In this document: positions 42,101 to 50,730 of the stretch, one piece after another
Layout: each line of letters begins with the position of its first letter
Numbering within the stretch: the stretch's first letter is position 1
DNA from: a virus
DNA: 54,735 bases
Virus record (IMG/VR): IMGVR_UViG_3300031687_000016
Location: 1 to 54,735 of that record
Direction: 5' to 3' (one strand)
Notes under the pieces: model-generated
The model's input: only the letters and a program-made list of their open reading frames with translations
The model's database searches: none
Told to the model about the DNA's origin: nothing
Translations under genes and position numbers: made by a program

Positions 42101-43944
42101 GCAACCCATTCCATATATCCACCTGAAGCACTATTAAACGCTAAAACTTGTCCAGCTGTAGCGACTGATGGTGTAGCAGATGTTCCTAAAACAAATGCAT
42201 TGTTTGTTGTCCCGTTACCGTTTTGTATTGTTAAAGCTTTATTCAATAAAGTAGACCCTACCGCTGCAACTACTTGTATTGTAGGCGTTTCTGTGCTTAA
42301 TGTTATGCCTAATCCACTTGCCGCTGACGTTGTTCTTAAATATGTTGATGATGCAGCTTGTTCGGTAAATGTAAATGAACCGCTATTTGTAATAGGCGTT
42401 CCTATCGTTCCAGTTGAATCAGTTAAAGATATACTTTGAACCGTTCCAGTTCCTGACCCACTAAAAGCTAACTCTATGTTGTTACCCCCTGCGTTATTAA
42501 ATACCGCTCCTCCTGAACCTTGTAAGGTAAAAGAACTAGAGTTAGTTCCGTCTGAATTAGTAATAGTCATTAAACTTCCTACATTTGAAACTGTTAAGTC
42601 CCAATCATTTCCTTTAGGTACAGAAAACGCTCCTGACGCATCGTAATAATTAGTATTAAGCCCTCCTGAAGATCCGTTAACAATTAATGCTGATTTAAGA
42701 TCTGGCTGCGAAGGAATTGTAAGGTCAACTGTTGAGTCAATGTAAGCTGTGTCAGTCATAGTTACCGCAGTCAATACCCCCGTACCTACTGATGACCATG
42801 TAGGAAAACCTAATGCTCCACCAGAAATCAATACTTGACCCGCTAAACCTCTGTCTGCGTTTAATGTTATAAATGATGTTGCTCCTAAATTTAATTCACC
42901 TGTAGCTCCAAGTAAATTAACTGCTCCTGTTAAATTTATAGTTTGTGTAGCTGCGTTTCCAACATCTAATACTTGTTGCAAATTCTGATTAGAACCCGCA
43001 ACTGTTTGCCATGTTGGAGTAATAAAAGGCCCATTAGAAACTAAAGCTTGACCTGCCGTTCCTGAGTTACCAAACAATATAATAGGTGTGTTTGGCCCGT
43101 TCAAATTAAATGATCCTGAAGCTATGCTTATTTTTCCTGTAGTAGAATTTGTTGTTCCTGTTCCATTACCATTTAAAGTAATATTTCCTTGCCCTGTAAT
43201 TGTGTTTGTAGAGGATAGACTTACTCCTCCTGTGCCTGTAAATAATATACTACTATTTAAAAGAGTATTTCCAGATGTTACTACTTGTTGTAATGTTGGA
43301 ACATTGAGAGTTCCATTACTCGTCCACCTCATTCCTGTAGGCGTTAAACTTAAGAATTGTCCTGTTGTGCCTGGTGCGCCTGCTATTATTATTTGAGATG
43401 TTGCGCTAACATCAAGATTAGATCCTGGACTCCATTTAGAAGAACTAAAGAAATAAGAATTACCCTGAAAGTTAGATTGAGATGTTCCTAATACATTTAA
43501 ACCACCTCCTGTTTGTATTGTAAATACACCTGTTAGATTTGGATTTGCTGTTGCTACTGGACTAACATTTAATGTGTCATCCCAAGATTGATTAAGTCCT
43601 GGTGAGTTAATCCATGCTAAGCCTGTTCCTGTAGAACTTAATACTTGACCTGCGACACCATGAGACCCTAGTCCTCCAGCTGATATAGTAGTAGGAAATA
43701 TATCTATTACCGTTATACTAGATCCTAACGCAGAGGCGTTACCATTTAGTTCAATATTAAGTAATGAGGTATTCCCCACACCTAATACTGAATCTAAATC
43801 TTGATTTATTGCTACGCCACCCCCTAATGCGCCGACTAGAAAAGTTACCGTTTTATTTCCATCATTAACGTCTGTACCAATTATTAAATCACTAACTGAA
43901 GGCGTTACTGTTGGGTAAGCGGTAATGTTTTTTATTTTAGCCAT
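39166..43944 (-). CDS. large tail fibre/adhesin with YadA-like repeats (1592 aa)
   Basis: The N-terminus has the anchor-like motif PSVSDLIIGTDVNDGNKTV, related to the 240-residue protein's SIIVGSDKVIGTDALNNG. The body is Gly/Thr/Ser/Asn-rich, with repeats such as LDSVLGVGNTSLL, LQQVLDVGN, GTVTSVGI and FLRGDGTW/FLKGDGTW. Residues ~1240-1560 carry YadA head-type repeats (e.g. GNIAIGHRAAG, NTIALGSSAMAEGAET, GSIAIGFQAEA, NSVAIGRSATS), a left-handed beta roll found in trimeric adhesins. The C-terminus TTWTVKINGTDYKIPMYAA may be a cap or trimerisation element. It probably binds host surface receptors; phage use of this repeat for adhesion is an inference. Confidence 0.75.
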   Translation of the reverse strand: MAKIKNITAYPTVTPSVSDLIIGTDVNDGNKTVTFLVGALGGGVAINQDLDSVLGVGNTSLLNIELNGNASALGSSITVIDIFPTTISAGGLGSHGVAGQVLSSTGTGLAWINSPGLNQSWDDTLNVSPVATANPNLTGVFTIQTGGGLNVLGTSQSNFQGNSYFFSSSKWSPGSNLDVSATSQIIIAGAPGTTGQFLSLTPTGMRWTSNGTLNVPTLQQVVTSGNTLLNSSILFTGTGGVSLSSTNTITGQGNITLNGNGTGTTNSTTGKISIASGSFNLNGPNTPIILFGNSGTAGQALVSNGPFITPTWQTVAGSNQNLQQVLDVGNAATQTINLTGAVNLLGATGELNLGATSFITLNADRGLAGQVLISGGALGFPTWSSVGTGVLTAVTMTDTAYIDSTVDLTIPSQPDLKSALIVNGSSGGLNTNYYDASGAFSVPKGNDWDLTVSNVGSLMTITNSDGTNSSSFTLQGSGGAVFNNAGGNNIELAFSGSGTGTVQSISLTDSTGTIGTPITNSGSFTFTEQAASSTYLRTTSAASGLGITLSTETPTIQVVAAVGSTLLNKALTIQNGNGTTNNAFVLGTSATPSVATAGQVLAFNSASGGYMEWVAQTGGGNMSSWVLAGDSVQAAITNGVTATIAGGTGITSTLNGITKVLTIDNTGVTSIVAGTNVTISGGTGAVTINSSVPAGTGTVTSVGIVADNGNGTGITTNGEFTFTGGTNVTTNVVGNTVTINAAAAAGVATFTATSGAFINFTPVTSQTGTVTLTGDLSATGSPSPTTFLRGDNTWAVPPDTTYNVFTGATNAPADGTSGLVPQPLGASLDYNKFLKGDGTWATPAGAGTLTAITAALPITVDLVTDPAIPALDINDFSGATSLANGLKGTVPAPLIANEIQFLQGTGNWVTPPTYVGAVATVSAGVVGYVPSATNAQNLHFLRGDGTWVIPTDTNDVYSADSTTLTLSGSQFSITTGDAANLTLGVSTTQLAGAPGTGTVNQLLESDGLGGFAWVTGAASGVSLLNGLSGALTVSGTGDTVVGQNGVGTIGMVSGSIGAGYIVGQIYPTNKLASVNPNATGVVVKVIAVDGIGGILTLQLLANGKNWTANDTFTVKYGTTLAQCEVVSVQSATTISASSWNGISGIAKSTAQGPDYVTRTFSTFEGATDLYSSVGLKEQVPSGTGNQTTPFITIGNPIVGIRNRINIAVAGDIGYISDTQLPNIQIGSKMGNDYSNVIDTISIGNGGALRDITTGSANIGLGSGTGMLITTGTGNVLIGKNAVGQTTGLGKVMSRNVIVGQSAGQNANSNQDVFIGFGAGQSAVNNTNDPTVTFIGGRIAIGSLAMAGINPGLVRRYNVGEIAIGQFASSVQPTTNASSSGGGVYIGLEAGRGIIGKESTADSGWHVAIGYGAMGQSGGSARKGQIAIGYNSSFGNANTNIDTYNTSIYGIAIGVEAEGQTTTYGSITRSGSGNIAIGHRAAGLLNGVIQGNTIALGSSAMAEGAETIAVGRLAKAGGAAQAGSIAIGFQAEAQFNNSVAIGRSATSTDANQFVVGSSTYPVGTVIVAPPATTTTTWTVKINGTDYKIPMYAA

Positions 43945-43956
43945 GGGGGATCATTT

Positions 43957-44229
43957 TTATTTTACTTGTTCTAACTTAGTTTCTTCTACTTTTTCTTTTT
44001 CAGTAACTTCACCGTTCTCTAAATTAATAACAGCATCTTTTCCGTAGACCTCCATAAGTTTAACTTCTTCAACAGCAAATTTTTGTTTTACAGCTTCTAC
44101 AGTTTCCATAAGTTTATGTTGTTGCAGAACACTGTCTCCTAACTGCATTTTTACAGTGTTAAATTCTTGTTGTAAGCCTTGTAATAATGTTAATTCTTTT
44201 TTTGAAAGATTTTTTACTTTTTTATCCAT
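43957..44229 (-). CDS. hypothetical coiled-coil protein (90 aa)
   Basis: The helix-rich product (LSKKELTLLQGLQQEFNTVK; METVEAVKQKFAVEEVKLM) ends with an acidic/lysine tail (KEKVEETKLEQVK). It has coiled-coil character and no membrane segment. It sits between two fibre genes with its own -7-like element and may be a chaperone for fibre folding, but that is a guess from place. Confidence 0.55.
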   Translation of the reverse strand: MDKKVKNLSKKELTLLQGLQQEFNTVKMQLGDSVLQQHKLMETVEAVKQKFAVEEVKLMEVYGKDAVINLENGEVTEKEKVEETKLEQVK

Positions 44230-44259
44230 TTGATTAAATTTTTTAGGTTATTAATTTAA

Positions 44260-44267
44260 CAAAGATA
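44260..44267 (-). promoter_or_regulatory. putative -7 promoter element (TATCTTTG, minus strand)
   Basis: TATCTTTG on the minus strand lies in the 60-base gap between the lectin-like gene (stop 44290) and the coiled-coil gene (ATG 44229), 30 bases before the ATG. It could drive the 90-residue gene and the 1592-residue fibre gene. Confidence 0.4.
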
Positions 44268-44289
44268 CATAAAATTTTTAAAATAATTA

Positions 44290-45168
44290 TTATGGAACAT
44301 TGGTACTCCAAGTAGGTGTATTTACTCCTGAACCCGTGAACTGACCGTTATCACTATCAGTATAAGAAGTTCCAGTTCCCTCGTTAAATCTCCACCATGC
44401 AATTAAATTAGAAGAATTAGTATAGTTACCAGAGTTTGCACTTAAGTCTATTGGGGTTCCACCATTATATACGGCAAGTAAACTATTTGTTGACAATGCT
44501 GCGCTCCAAACAGCTGCATTGTTTATTTGTCCATTATAAAAGTTTTGAGCAGAAGCTCTTGTTTGAGCGCCTATTTGTGATGTACCTGCGTAGGCTAAAT
44601 TAGTACTTTGATTACCTGAGGCCACAAGACTACTTTGACTAACACCGTTAACATATATTTTCCAATTTGCACGATTCATAGGCGACCCCATTGATCCCGC
44701 TGGCACTACAACCGCTATATGCTTCCATACATTATTTGGTATTGTAGTAGATGTTCTTATAGAGTTTCTGTTGTTTCCTCCTGCTCCTGGTGATGAACCA
44801 TTTAATCCCATAACATGAAACACTACATATCTACTAGTGTTTACATTCATTCTATAACCATAATAATTATTAGATCCACTTTGGCCAAAACTAAAAACAT
44901 AATCTGTTGGCGCTCCCGAAGGAAAATAAACCCATGCACTTATAGTAAAGCCAGTGGTATTCATAGATGATTGCGTTGGCTGTAAAACTGAATTAGTTAA
45001 AGTGCCTAATTGAACATATTGATTTGTTCCATTTAAACTTAAAGAATAGTCTGTAGAAAAACCTGAAGGAACATCTATTGTATTTATTTGTTCAATACCA
45101 GATACTGGAATTGTAGTTATTTCATTAATTCCAGAATACGGTATCGTGTTTATTTTTGATACCGCCAT
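44290..45168 (-). CDS. LamG/concanavalin-like lectin fibre protein (292 aa)
   Basis: The first ~35 residues contain three short repeats (INTIPYSGI, ITTIPVSGI, INTIDVPSG), likely an attachment stem. Residues ~40-285 match a LamG/Laminin_G_3 jelly roll: DYSLSLNGTNQYVQLG, FTISAWVYFP (74-83), NVWKHIAVVVP, WKIYVNGV, and LIAWWRFNEGTGTSYTDS near the end. Such domains bind sugars, so this is probably a receptor- or polysaccharide-binding protein. It starts one base before the 936-residue fibre's stop in transcription order, and belongs to a series of surface-binding genes. Confidence 0.75.
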   Translation of the reverse strand: MAVSKINTIPYSGINEITTIPVSGIEQINTIDVPSGFSTDYSLSLNGTNQYVQLGTLTNSVLQPTQSSMNTTGFTISAWVYFPSGAPTDYVFSFGQSGSNNYYGYRMNVNTSRYVVFHVMGLNGSSPGAGGNNRNSIRTSTTIPNNVWKHIAVVVPAGSMGSPMNRANWKIYVNGVSQSSLVASGNQSTNLAYAGTSQIGAQTRASAQNFYNGQINNAAVWSAALSTNSLLAVYNGGTPIDLSANSGNYTNSSNLIAWWRFNEGTGTSYTDSDNGQFTGSGVNTPTWSTNVP

Positions 45169-45169
45169 A

Positions 45170-47980
45170 TTAAGTTAGTTCAATAAAAGTGTTGTCTGGG
45201 TGAAAAAATATTTCTCCCGTAGAAGAGCTAAGTGCTGTTGCTAATATTCTTACAACATCTTGTGAGCCAGATGGTGGCTCATAATACATTTGTCCTTGTG
45301 TTGGAGATAAATATAATATATCCCCATCTCCTTGAGCTGGATTATAAGATAAAGTATACATTCCTCTTGTAAGCATTCCCGCAGATGCTGATGTTCCAAG
45401 AGCTATAGCTATTAATCCTTGAGATGTAGATACGGCATCAGCATCAGAAGCTATCCAATCCCCGCCTGAATAAACATATAGCTTGCCTTGTGCCATTCCT
45501 GCTCCACTTCCAAAATAAACTATTTCACCTTGAGCAGTAAAATCTGATGATCCTGTTTTGTCTAATTGAGTATTAGAGTTCCAAGTTCCTTTCGTTACCC
45601 CACCGTCAACTGCTGTTGATACATTAGTCGCTTTTATATTAGCCTGAACAAAATTTACTGTTGGGTTTACTGTTGATGTTCCTGATATAAAAAGAGGGCT
45701 ACCAACCGCTCCACCAGTAGTAGGATTTGCTGCTGAAACCGACGTTACTGATCCTGAACCAGCTGTAACCGTAGTCCATTCTAATCCTCCAGAAACACTT
45801 TTTAAAAATTTACCTACACCTGAATCGCCATCTATTTGTAATGTTGCGGTAGCTGATAATAACACATCAGTTCCAGCCTCCATGTTTAGTTCACCATTTA
45901 AAACAGTATCAGCATTTACTGTAAAGTCATCGCTTAATGTAAGGCTACCTGCTTTAGTTTGAACACCTGTTGTTCTTATAACTGTAGAATCTAATTGTAT
46001 AGTACCTGTTGTTGATATTGTACCACCTGTAATACCATTTGTAGTAGCAATAGATGTTACGCCAGTGTTGTCAAAATTAATTGTACTTGCGCTAGACTGA
46101 TTAAGAGTAAAAGATCCACCCCCTGATAATCCAGTTCCAGCAGTTAGTGTTATTGTTGGATTTTGTGCCGAAGAAGGTATGTTTGGAAAAGTAATAAGAT
46201 TTCCAGCTCCATTTATATATTGAGCTGCGGTTCCCTGCATATCTACAGTTAAAGTTCCTGAAGAAGCAATCGGAGTTCCTCCTACAGCAAAAGCATTTCC
46301 TGTATGAGATATTCCAACTGAAGTTACTGTTCCTTGTGGAATAGTAAAACTTGTAGTTAAAGTACCCCCGTCTTGTTGTGTTAATGTTAATGTTTTTGTA
46401 ACAGAACCTGAATTACCAAAACCTGTAACCATGTTATCATACGCAGAATTTGCATCTGTTGAATTACCACCACTCCAATTCATTACACCAGTAATAGTTA
46501 AAGCATTTGTACCGCCATTAAATGTAAATCCTGCATCACTTGTTATGCTGCTACCGCCGTTCCAATAAGTAACCCTACCACTTGTACCAGAACCTGTAAC
46601 CGTTCCTGTGTTTGTTGTATAGCCTGCTCCGTTTACTAATTGATTATTATTAAGCAAATCATTAGTTATGGTAACAGTGTTAGAAGATAGTGTAGTGGTT
46701 ATATTAGAACCACCAGCAATATCTACTGTTTCTCCATTTGAAATTGTATTAGTTCCCCCACTATCTGCATCTAAAATCCAGCTTGACATTGTACCGCCAG
46801 AGTTGTCAAACGGTAAATCGCTTACATTTCCGAAATTTATATCATTAGTAGTGACATCACTATATATTATCTTATCTGTTGCTTGTATAGCTGTTCCCGC
46901 AGCATTTACACTTCCTAATATAAAATTGTCTGCACCTGCATAGTCCATTGTAACCGTTATGGTTTCATTAGCAGACTGATCAGTTGTAAAGTTACCACTA
47001 GCACCATTATTTACACGAATACCATCAGCACCAGCAATAGTAATAGTTCCATTGTTTGCTGCCGCAGGTATAGTTGGAAAGGTTTCTAAATTACCATCTC
47101 CTGTTATATACTGAGTACCAGAACCTACTACATCTATAGCGATAGTTCCAGAAACTGTTACTGGAGAACTACCTACACTAAAAGCATTTCCTGTATGAGA
47201 CAATCCTACACTTGTAACCGATCCTATTCCTGCACCTATATCACTTCTTACTTCAGCAGCTGTTCTTGACTTAACTGTTCCGCTGGAAGCAGTTAAAAAT
47301 ATTGATGCAGCTGAACCTAATGTTCCTATTGTATCTATAGTTAAATTTCCCGCTATGTCTAAATCACCGCTTGATATATCAAGTTTAAAATTATCAACAT
47401 CAGAACCTGTTTCTCCTATAGAAAACTTATTGTCTTTAGAAATTAAATAAGTATCTGTATCGTCATCTTTAATTCTTATATTAGCATTGTCATCTGTACT
47501 TTCAAATATTGCAACATTGTTTGTTGTTCCTGTATTAACATCAAGATTACCGTTAATTTTAGCTTGGCCATTTACATCTAAAGTAGTAGATTCTAACTCA
47601 CCATTTATAAGAACACCGTCTGATTTAGTTGTAAGTTTTACAGAGTCATTTGCATATAATTCTATTTTACTATTACCGACTCCTGTGTATTCCCATATTA
47701 ATCCCTTATCACCCGTCCCAGGCACTATAACACCTGAACCGTTTACAGTTGTAACAAGAGCTTGTATTCTAAATTCCTCAACTTCAAGAAATAAAGGAAA
47801 AGGATTAACTGATCCATTTGGTCGTAAAGTTGAAATGCAGTTAAACTTAGAAACAAATGCTGATCCATTATTAAATGCTTGATGGAAAAATTTAAAATCG
47901 CCTACATTAGTAGACGAAGCGTTTCCTCCAAAACTAACATACACATTATCGTACGCATATTGATTACTAGTCCATGCCAT
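45170..47980 (-). CDS. tail fibre protein (936 aa)
   Basis: The N-terminal ~110 residues are unique to this protein (GDFKFFHQAFNNGSAFVSKF). The body is Ser/Thr/Gly-rich, with two ~64-residue near-repeats at about 253-316 and 549-612, each starting G-[ST]-VTSVG[LI]SHTGNAF. Residues ~400-425 have the SSWILDADSGGTNTISNGET block also seen in the other two big fibres. The C-terminus (GMLTRGMYTLSYNPAQGDGD, then ILYLSPTQGQMYYEPPSGSQ and IFFHPDNTFIELT) is a recurrent phage fibre-end domain. It lies downstream of a 78-base gap holding a large inverted repeat and a -7-like element. Confidence 0.75.
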   Translation of the reverse strand: MAWTSNQYAYDNVYVSFGGNASSTNVGDFKFFHQAFNNGSAFVSKFNCISTLRPNGSVNPFPLFLEVEEFRIQALVTTVNGSGVIVPGTGDKGLIWEYTGVGNSKIELYANDSVKLTTKSDGVLINGELESTTLDVNGQAKINGNLDVNTGTTNNVAIFESTDDNANIRIKDDDTDTYLISKDNKFSIGETGSDVDNFKLDISSGDLDIAGNLTIDTIGTLGSAASIFLTASSGTVKSRTAAEVRSDIGAGIGSVTSVGLSHTGNAFSVGSSPVTVSGTIAIDVVGSGTQYITGDGNLETFPTIPAAANNGTITIAGADGIRVNNGASGNFTTDQSANETITVTMDYAGADNFILGSVNAAGTAIQATDKIIYSDVTTNDINFGNVSDLPFDNSGGTMSSWILDADSGGTNTISNGETVDIAGGSNITTTLSSNTVTITNDLLNNNQLVNGAGYTTNTGTVTGSGTSGRVTYWNGGSSITSDAGFTFNGGTNALTITGVMNWSGGNSTDANSAYDNMVTGFGNSGSVTKTLTLTQQDGGTLTTSFTIPQGTVTSVGISHTGNAFAVGGTPIASSGTLTVDMQGTAAQYINGAGNLITFPNIPSSAQNPTITLTAGTGLSGGGSFTLNQSSASTINFDNTGVTSIATTNGITGGTISTTGTIQLDSTVIRTTGVQTKAGSLTLSDDFTVNADTVLNGELNMEAGTDVLLSATATLQIDGDSGVGKFLKSVSGGLEWTTVTAGSGSVTSVSAANPTTGGAVGSPLFISGTSTVNPTVNFVQANIKATNVSTAVDGGVTKGTWNSNTQLDKTGSSDFTAQGEIVYFGSGAGMAQGKLYVYSGGDWIASDADAVSTSQGLIAIALGTSASAGMLTRGMYTLSYNPAQGDGDILYLSPTQGQMYYEPPSGSQDVVRILATALSSSTGEIFFHPDNTFIELT

Positions 47981-47996
47981 TTATGATTATTTTTCA

Positions 47997-48004
47997 CAAA
48001 TATA
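47997..48004 (-). promoter_or_regulatory. putative -7 promoter element (TATATTTG, minus strand)
   Basis: TATATTTG on the minus strand lies 16 bases before ATG 47980. Its first five bases are the end of one arm of the inverted repeat at 48000-48048, so folding or a dimeric protein on the repeat would affect it. Confidence 0.4.
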
Positions 48005-48048
48005 CGAATTAAATTAAAAGCGTTTTGCTAATAATCTAATTCGTATAT
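48000..48048. repeat. 12-bp perfect inverted repeat with 25-base spacer
   Basis: ATATACGAATTA (48000-48011) and TAATTCGTATAT (48037-48048) are exact inverse copies; the spacer also holds a small AGC...GCT fold. It fills the gap between two fibre genes. There is no T-run after it, so it is more likely an operator or mRNA structure than a simple terminator. Confidence 0.7.
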
Positions 48049-48058
48049 GTAGTTTTTA

Positions 48059-50707
48059 CTAAAGTACCTCTGTAATTAACACTCTAGCCTCGTTTGTTGT
48101 TAAAGGCTCTACCGTTGATAGCGTTACTACACTTGTAGACGTTCTATCAACCTGTAATATTAAATTGTCATAAGGTGATTCATTTCTGTAACACTGAACC
48201 ATTACATCTCTTGTTCCTAAATTATGAGATACAGCATAAGTTGTTGCACTGCCATTTCCAATGTTTGCAACCGCATTATGATTGTCTCCAATACAAGTAG
48301 TCACCGCTGCACAGAAGTTTGTTATCTGAGAAGCTGGTATTGCAATCGTTGTGTTTGTTTGTGCTGTAACTTGTCCAAAAGCATTTGTTACAACTCTTGA
48401 TGTCTGTGTTGCAGTACCTGTTGTTGTATTTGCTCCTGCATCTAAGCTAATTGCTCCAGATCCGTTTACATTAATTCCTCCTGCTGTTGGAACGCTTACA
48501 AGTCCTACCGTAGTAGTTGTTGCAATATCAATGTTTGCTTGTACCTCAACAAAATCTCCTTGAACTGAAGTTCCAGCTCCTGCTGCTGTAATACAAATAA
48601 CCTGATCTCCTATTGATAAAGGCTCAGCAGCATTTCCAAAGAAATTACCCGCTGTTGTTACAACATAGAAATCACCGACAGCTATTGCTACCCTTGCAGC
48701 TCCTGATGTTAAGTTAGTTGCTCCTCCGTCAATTACACCTGTTGATGCATTAAATCCTCCTTTAAATTCTAGAAGACCAATAACCGCAGAATTTAACTGA
48801 TTTAAGTTTACTGCGTCAGTTCCTGCTGTTGCTGTTTTAAGGCCTGTAAGTTTATTATTACCCAGTGCAATATCTCCGTTAGGAGTACCCCAATCATTAA
48901 GAGGAATATTGCCAGATAAAATTTTAGCATTTGAACCTCCGTCAACTACAGCTAAGAAATCAGATCCTGAAGTCCATGTTGTTGTTGTAGATAATTCATT
49001 TAAGTCTAAGTTAATCGTTACATCATCTGTTGCGCTTACCGCTGTATCAATTCCTGTAGAACCTTGTATTGTTACTGTGTTACCATTAGTTATAGATTGA
49101 GCAGAACCACTGTCAGCGGCTAAACTCCAAGAACTCATTGAACCTGTTGGCCCTGTGTAAGCTATTGTTACAGCACCTGTCGCCGCTGAAACGCTTATGT
49201 TTGAACCAGCCACAGCTGAAGTAACACCTGTGTTTGATATTGTAACATTTCCTGTTGCGCTACTTACCCCTATGCCTGTTCCTGCAACATTACTAAGAAC
49301 ACCAGTATTTGAAACATCAAGTATAAATCCATTTGAAGATGTTGAAATACCAGTTCCTCCCTGTACATCAACAGTAGCTCCTGCCGTTATGTTTGCACTT
49401 GTACCTGAATCACCAGTTAATAACCACCCGCTATATACGGTAGGTGAAGTTGGCATTGTTACAGTTTTAGTATTTAAAGCTGTTATGTGACCTGTACTAT
49501 TTGTTGTTACAGAATCTACTGCTGTAAATGTTCCTGCCGATCCTGGAGAACCCGCACTAGTAGTATCAGATCTTGAAGTTGTATCGTGAGCTAAAGTTAC
49601 TGTTCTTGTTCCTCCAATAGAGCCGCTTATATATAAACCACCCACTACATCTACAACTTGTCCGTTAGCTACAGTTTGATTTGAACCAGTTGACGAACCA
49701 ATAGTCCATGACGTCATTGTTCCTGCTCCACCACTTGATGCAGCTGTTAATCTACCTTGCGCATCTACTGTAAAATTACCAGAAGTATAAGATCCTGCCG
49801 TAACTGCTGTATTGTCAAGAGATATAGTTAAAACATCTGTTGCAGCTGCTGCCGTAGTTAAACCAGTGCCACCTGTAAATGTTGCGGTGTTTCCGTCACT
49901 TATAGTTTGTGAACCTGAGTCACCAGCCATTGTCCATGAAGACATTGATCCCGTTCCCCCTGTATACGCTATTGTTACCGCTCCAGTTGCACTACTTACA
50001 GATATATTAGATCCAGCTACTGCCGAAGTAACACCCGTATTAGTAAATGTCATTCCTGATGCAGTAGTTGCAGTTCCAATTCCTGTTCCTCCAGCTAAAT
50101 CTACAGTTACTCCATTATTTACTGTTAAGTTAGATCCTGAGTCTCCTTGTAGAACCCATGCAGTATATCCTCCTGGTACTCCCGCCCATGTATTATCACC
50201 TCTTAAAAAAGTAGATGAACTTGGAGAACCTCCAGCAGATAAATCAATAGTACCCACTGTTACAGCTCCTGTTGCTCCTGAATTTACTGTACTAGCTGAA
50301 ACAAATGTTCCGTTAGCATTAGTAAAAGTTGAAACTCCTACAGTATCGGTTCCACTAGAAGCTGCTGTTACAACACCTTGAGCATTAACCGTTACAGTTG
50401 CATGAGTATAAGTTGCTGCTGTTACACCAGAATTTGGCATATTAACAGATATAGTTCCTGAACTTGTAATTGGAGAACTACCAATAGTAAAGTAATTACT
50501 AGATACTGCTACAGAAGTTACTGTACCAGCGTTTGAATCTAAAACAATCCAATTTGATCCATTGTAAAACTTTAACTGATTAGTGTCAGTTCTATATATT
50601 AATTGACCTTCTCCAGTAACGGACGGGTCAGAAGTTAAATTCTGAACCTTAAAGTTTTGTAGCTCGGTATTATTGAGAGATACATTTTGTAAAAAATTGA
50701 TTGCCAT
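48059..50707 (-). CDS. tail fibre protein (882 aa)
   Basis: The N-terminus (INFLQNVSLNNTELQNFKVQ, then EGQLIYRTDTNQLKFYNGSN) is a common phage fibre start. The body is a chain of Ser/Thr/Gly-rich units: GTVTSVAVS, FLRGDNTW, and repeated TGSMSSW[TS][ML]A-DSGS blocks followed by GN[TV]...GGTG[IL]. Near the end is a GLLEFKGGFNASTGVIDGG domain, then HNLGTRDVMVQCYRNESPYD, a domain also echoed in the 240-residue protein (NHGLNKYAAVSVS). It is a structural fibre, likely trimeric. The first half of the repeats resembles those of the 936- and 1592-residue proteins. Confidence 0.75.
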   Translation of the reverse strand: MAINFLQNVSLNNTELQNFKVQNLTSDPSVTGEGQLIYRTDTNQLKFYNGSNWIVLDSNAGTVTSVAVSSNYFTIGSSPITSSGTISVNMPNSGVTAATYTHATVTVNAQGVVTAASSGTDTVGVSTFTNANGTFVSASTVNSGATGAVTVGTIDLSAGGSPSSSTFLRGDNTWAGVPGGYTAWVLQGDSGSNLTVNNGVTVDLAGGTGIGTATTASGMTFTNTGVTSAVAGSNISVSSATGAVTIAYTGGTGSMSSWTMAGDSGSQTISDGNTATFTGGTGLTTAAAATDVLTISLDNTAVTAGSYTSGNFTVDAQGRLTAASSGGAGTMTSWTIGSSTGSNQTVANGQVVDVVGGLYISGSIGGTRTVTLAHDTTSRSDTTSAGSPGSAGTFTAVDSVTTNSTGHITALNTKTVTMPTSPTVYSGWLLTGDSGTSANITAGATVDVQGGTGISTSSNGFILDVSNTGVLSNVAGTGIGVSSATGNVTISNTGVTSAVAGSNISVSAATGAVTIAYTGPTGSMSSWSLAADSGSAQSITNGNTVTIQGSTGIDTAVSATDDVTINLDLNELSTTTTWTSGSDFLAVVDGGSNAKILSGNIPLNDWGTPNGDIALGNNKLTGLKTATAGTDAVNLNQLNSAVIGLLEFKGGFNASTGVIDGGATNLTSGAARVAIAVGDFYVVTTAGNFFGNAAEPLSIGDQVICITAAGAGTSVQGDFVEVQANIDIATTTTVGLVSVPTAGGINVNGSGAISLDAGANTTTGTATQTSRVVTNAFGQVTAQTNTTIAIPASQITNFCAAVTTCIGDNHNAVANIGNGSATTYAVSHNLGTRDVMVQCYRNESPYDNLILQVDRTSTSVVTLSTVEPLTTNEARVLITEVL

Positions 50708-50730
50708 GTTTTTTTCTTTTTTGTGTTATT

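Noticed and set aside
41738-43396. Several plus-strand frames of about 80-100 codons opposite the 1592-residue fibre gene
   Set aside because: Same reverse reading of fibre repeats; Pro/Val-rich, no spacing or leader signals.
49812-50381. Plus-strand open frame of 189 codons opposite the 882-residue fibre gene
   Set aside because: Low-complexity Pro/Val/Ala product typical of the reverse reading of Ser/Thr/Gly-rich repeats; the minus-strand gene covers it fully.
39166-50707. Possible diversity-generating retroelement acting on fibre genes
   Set aside because: No reverse transcriptase gene and no template/variable repeat pair was seen in the window.
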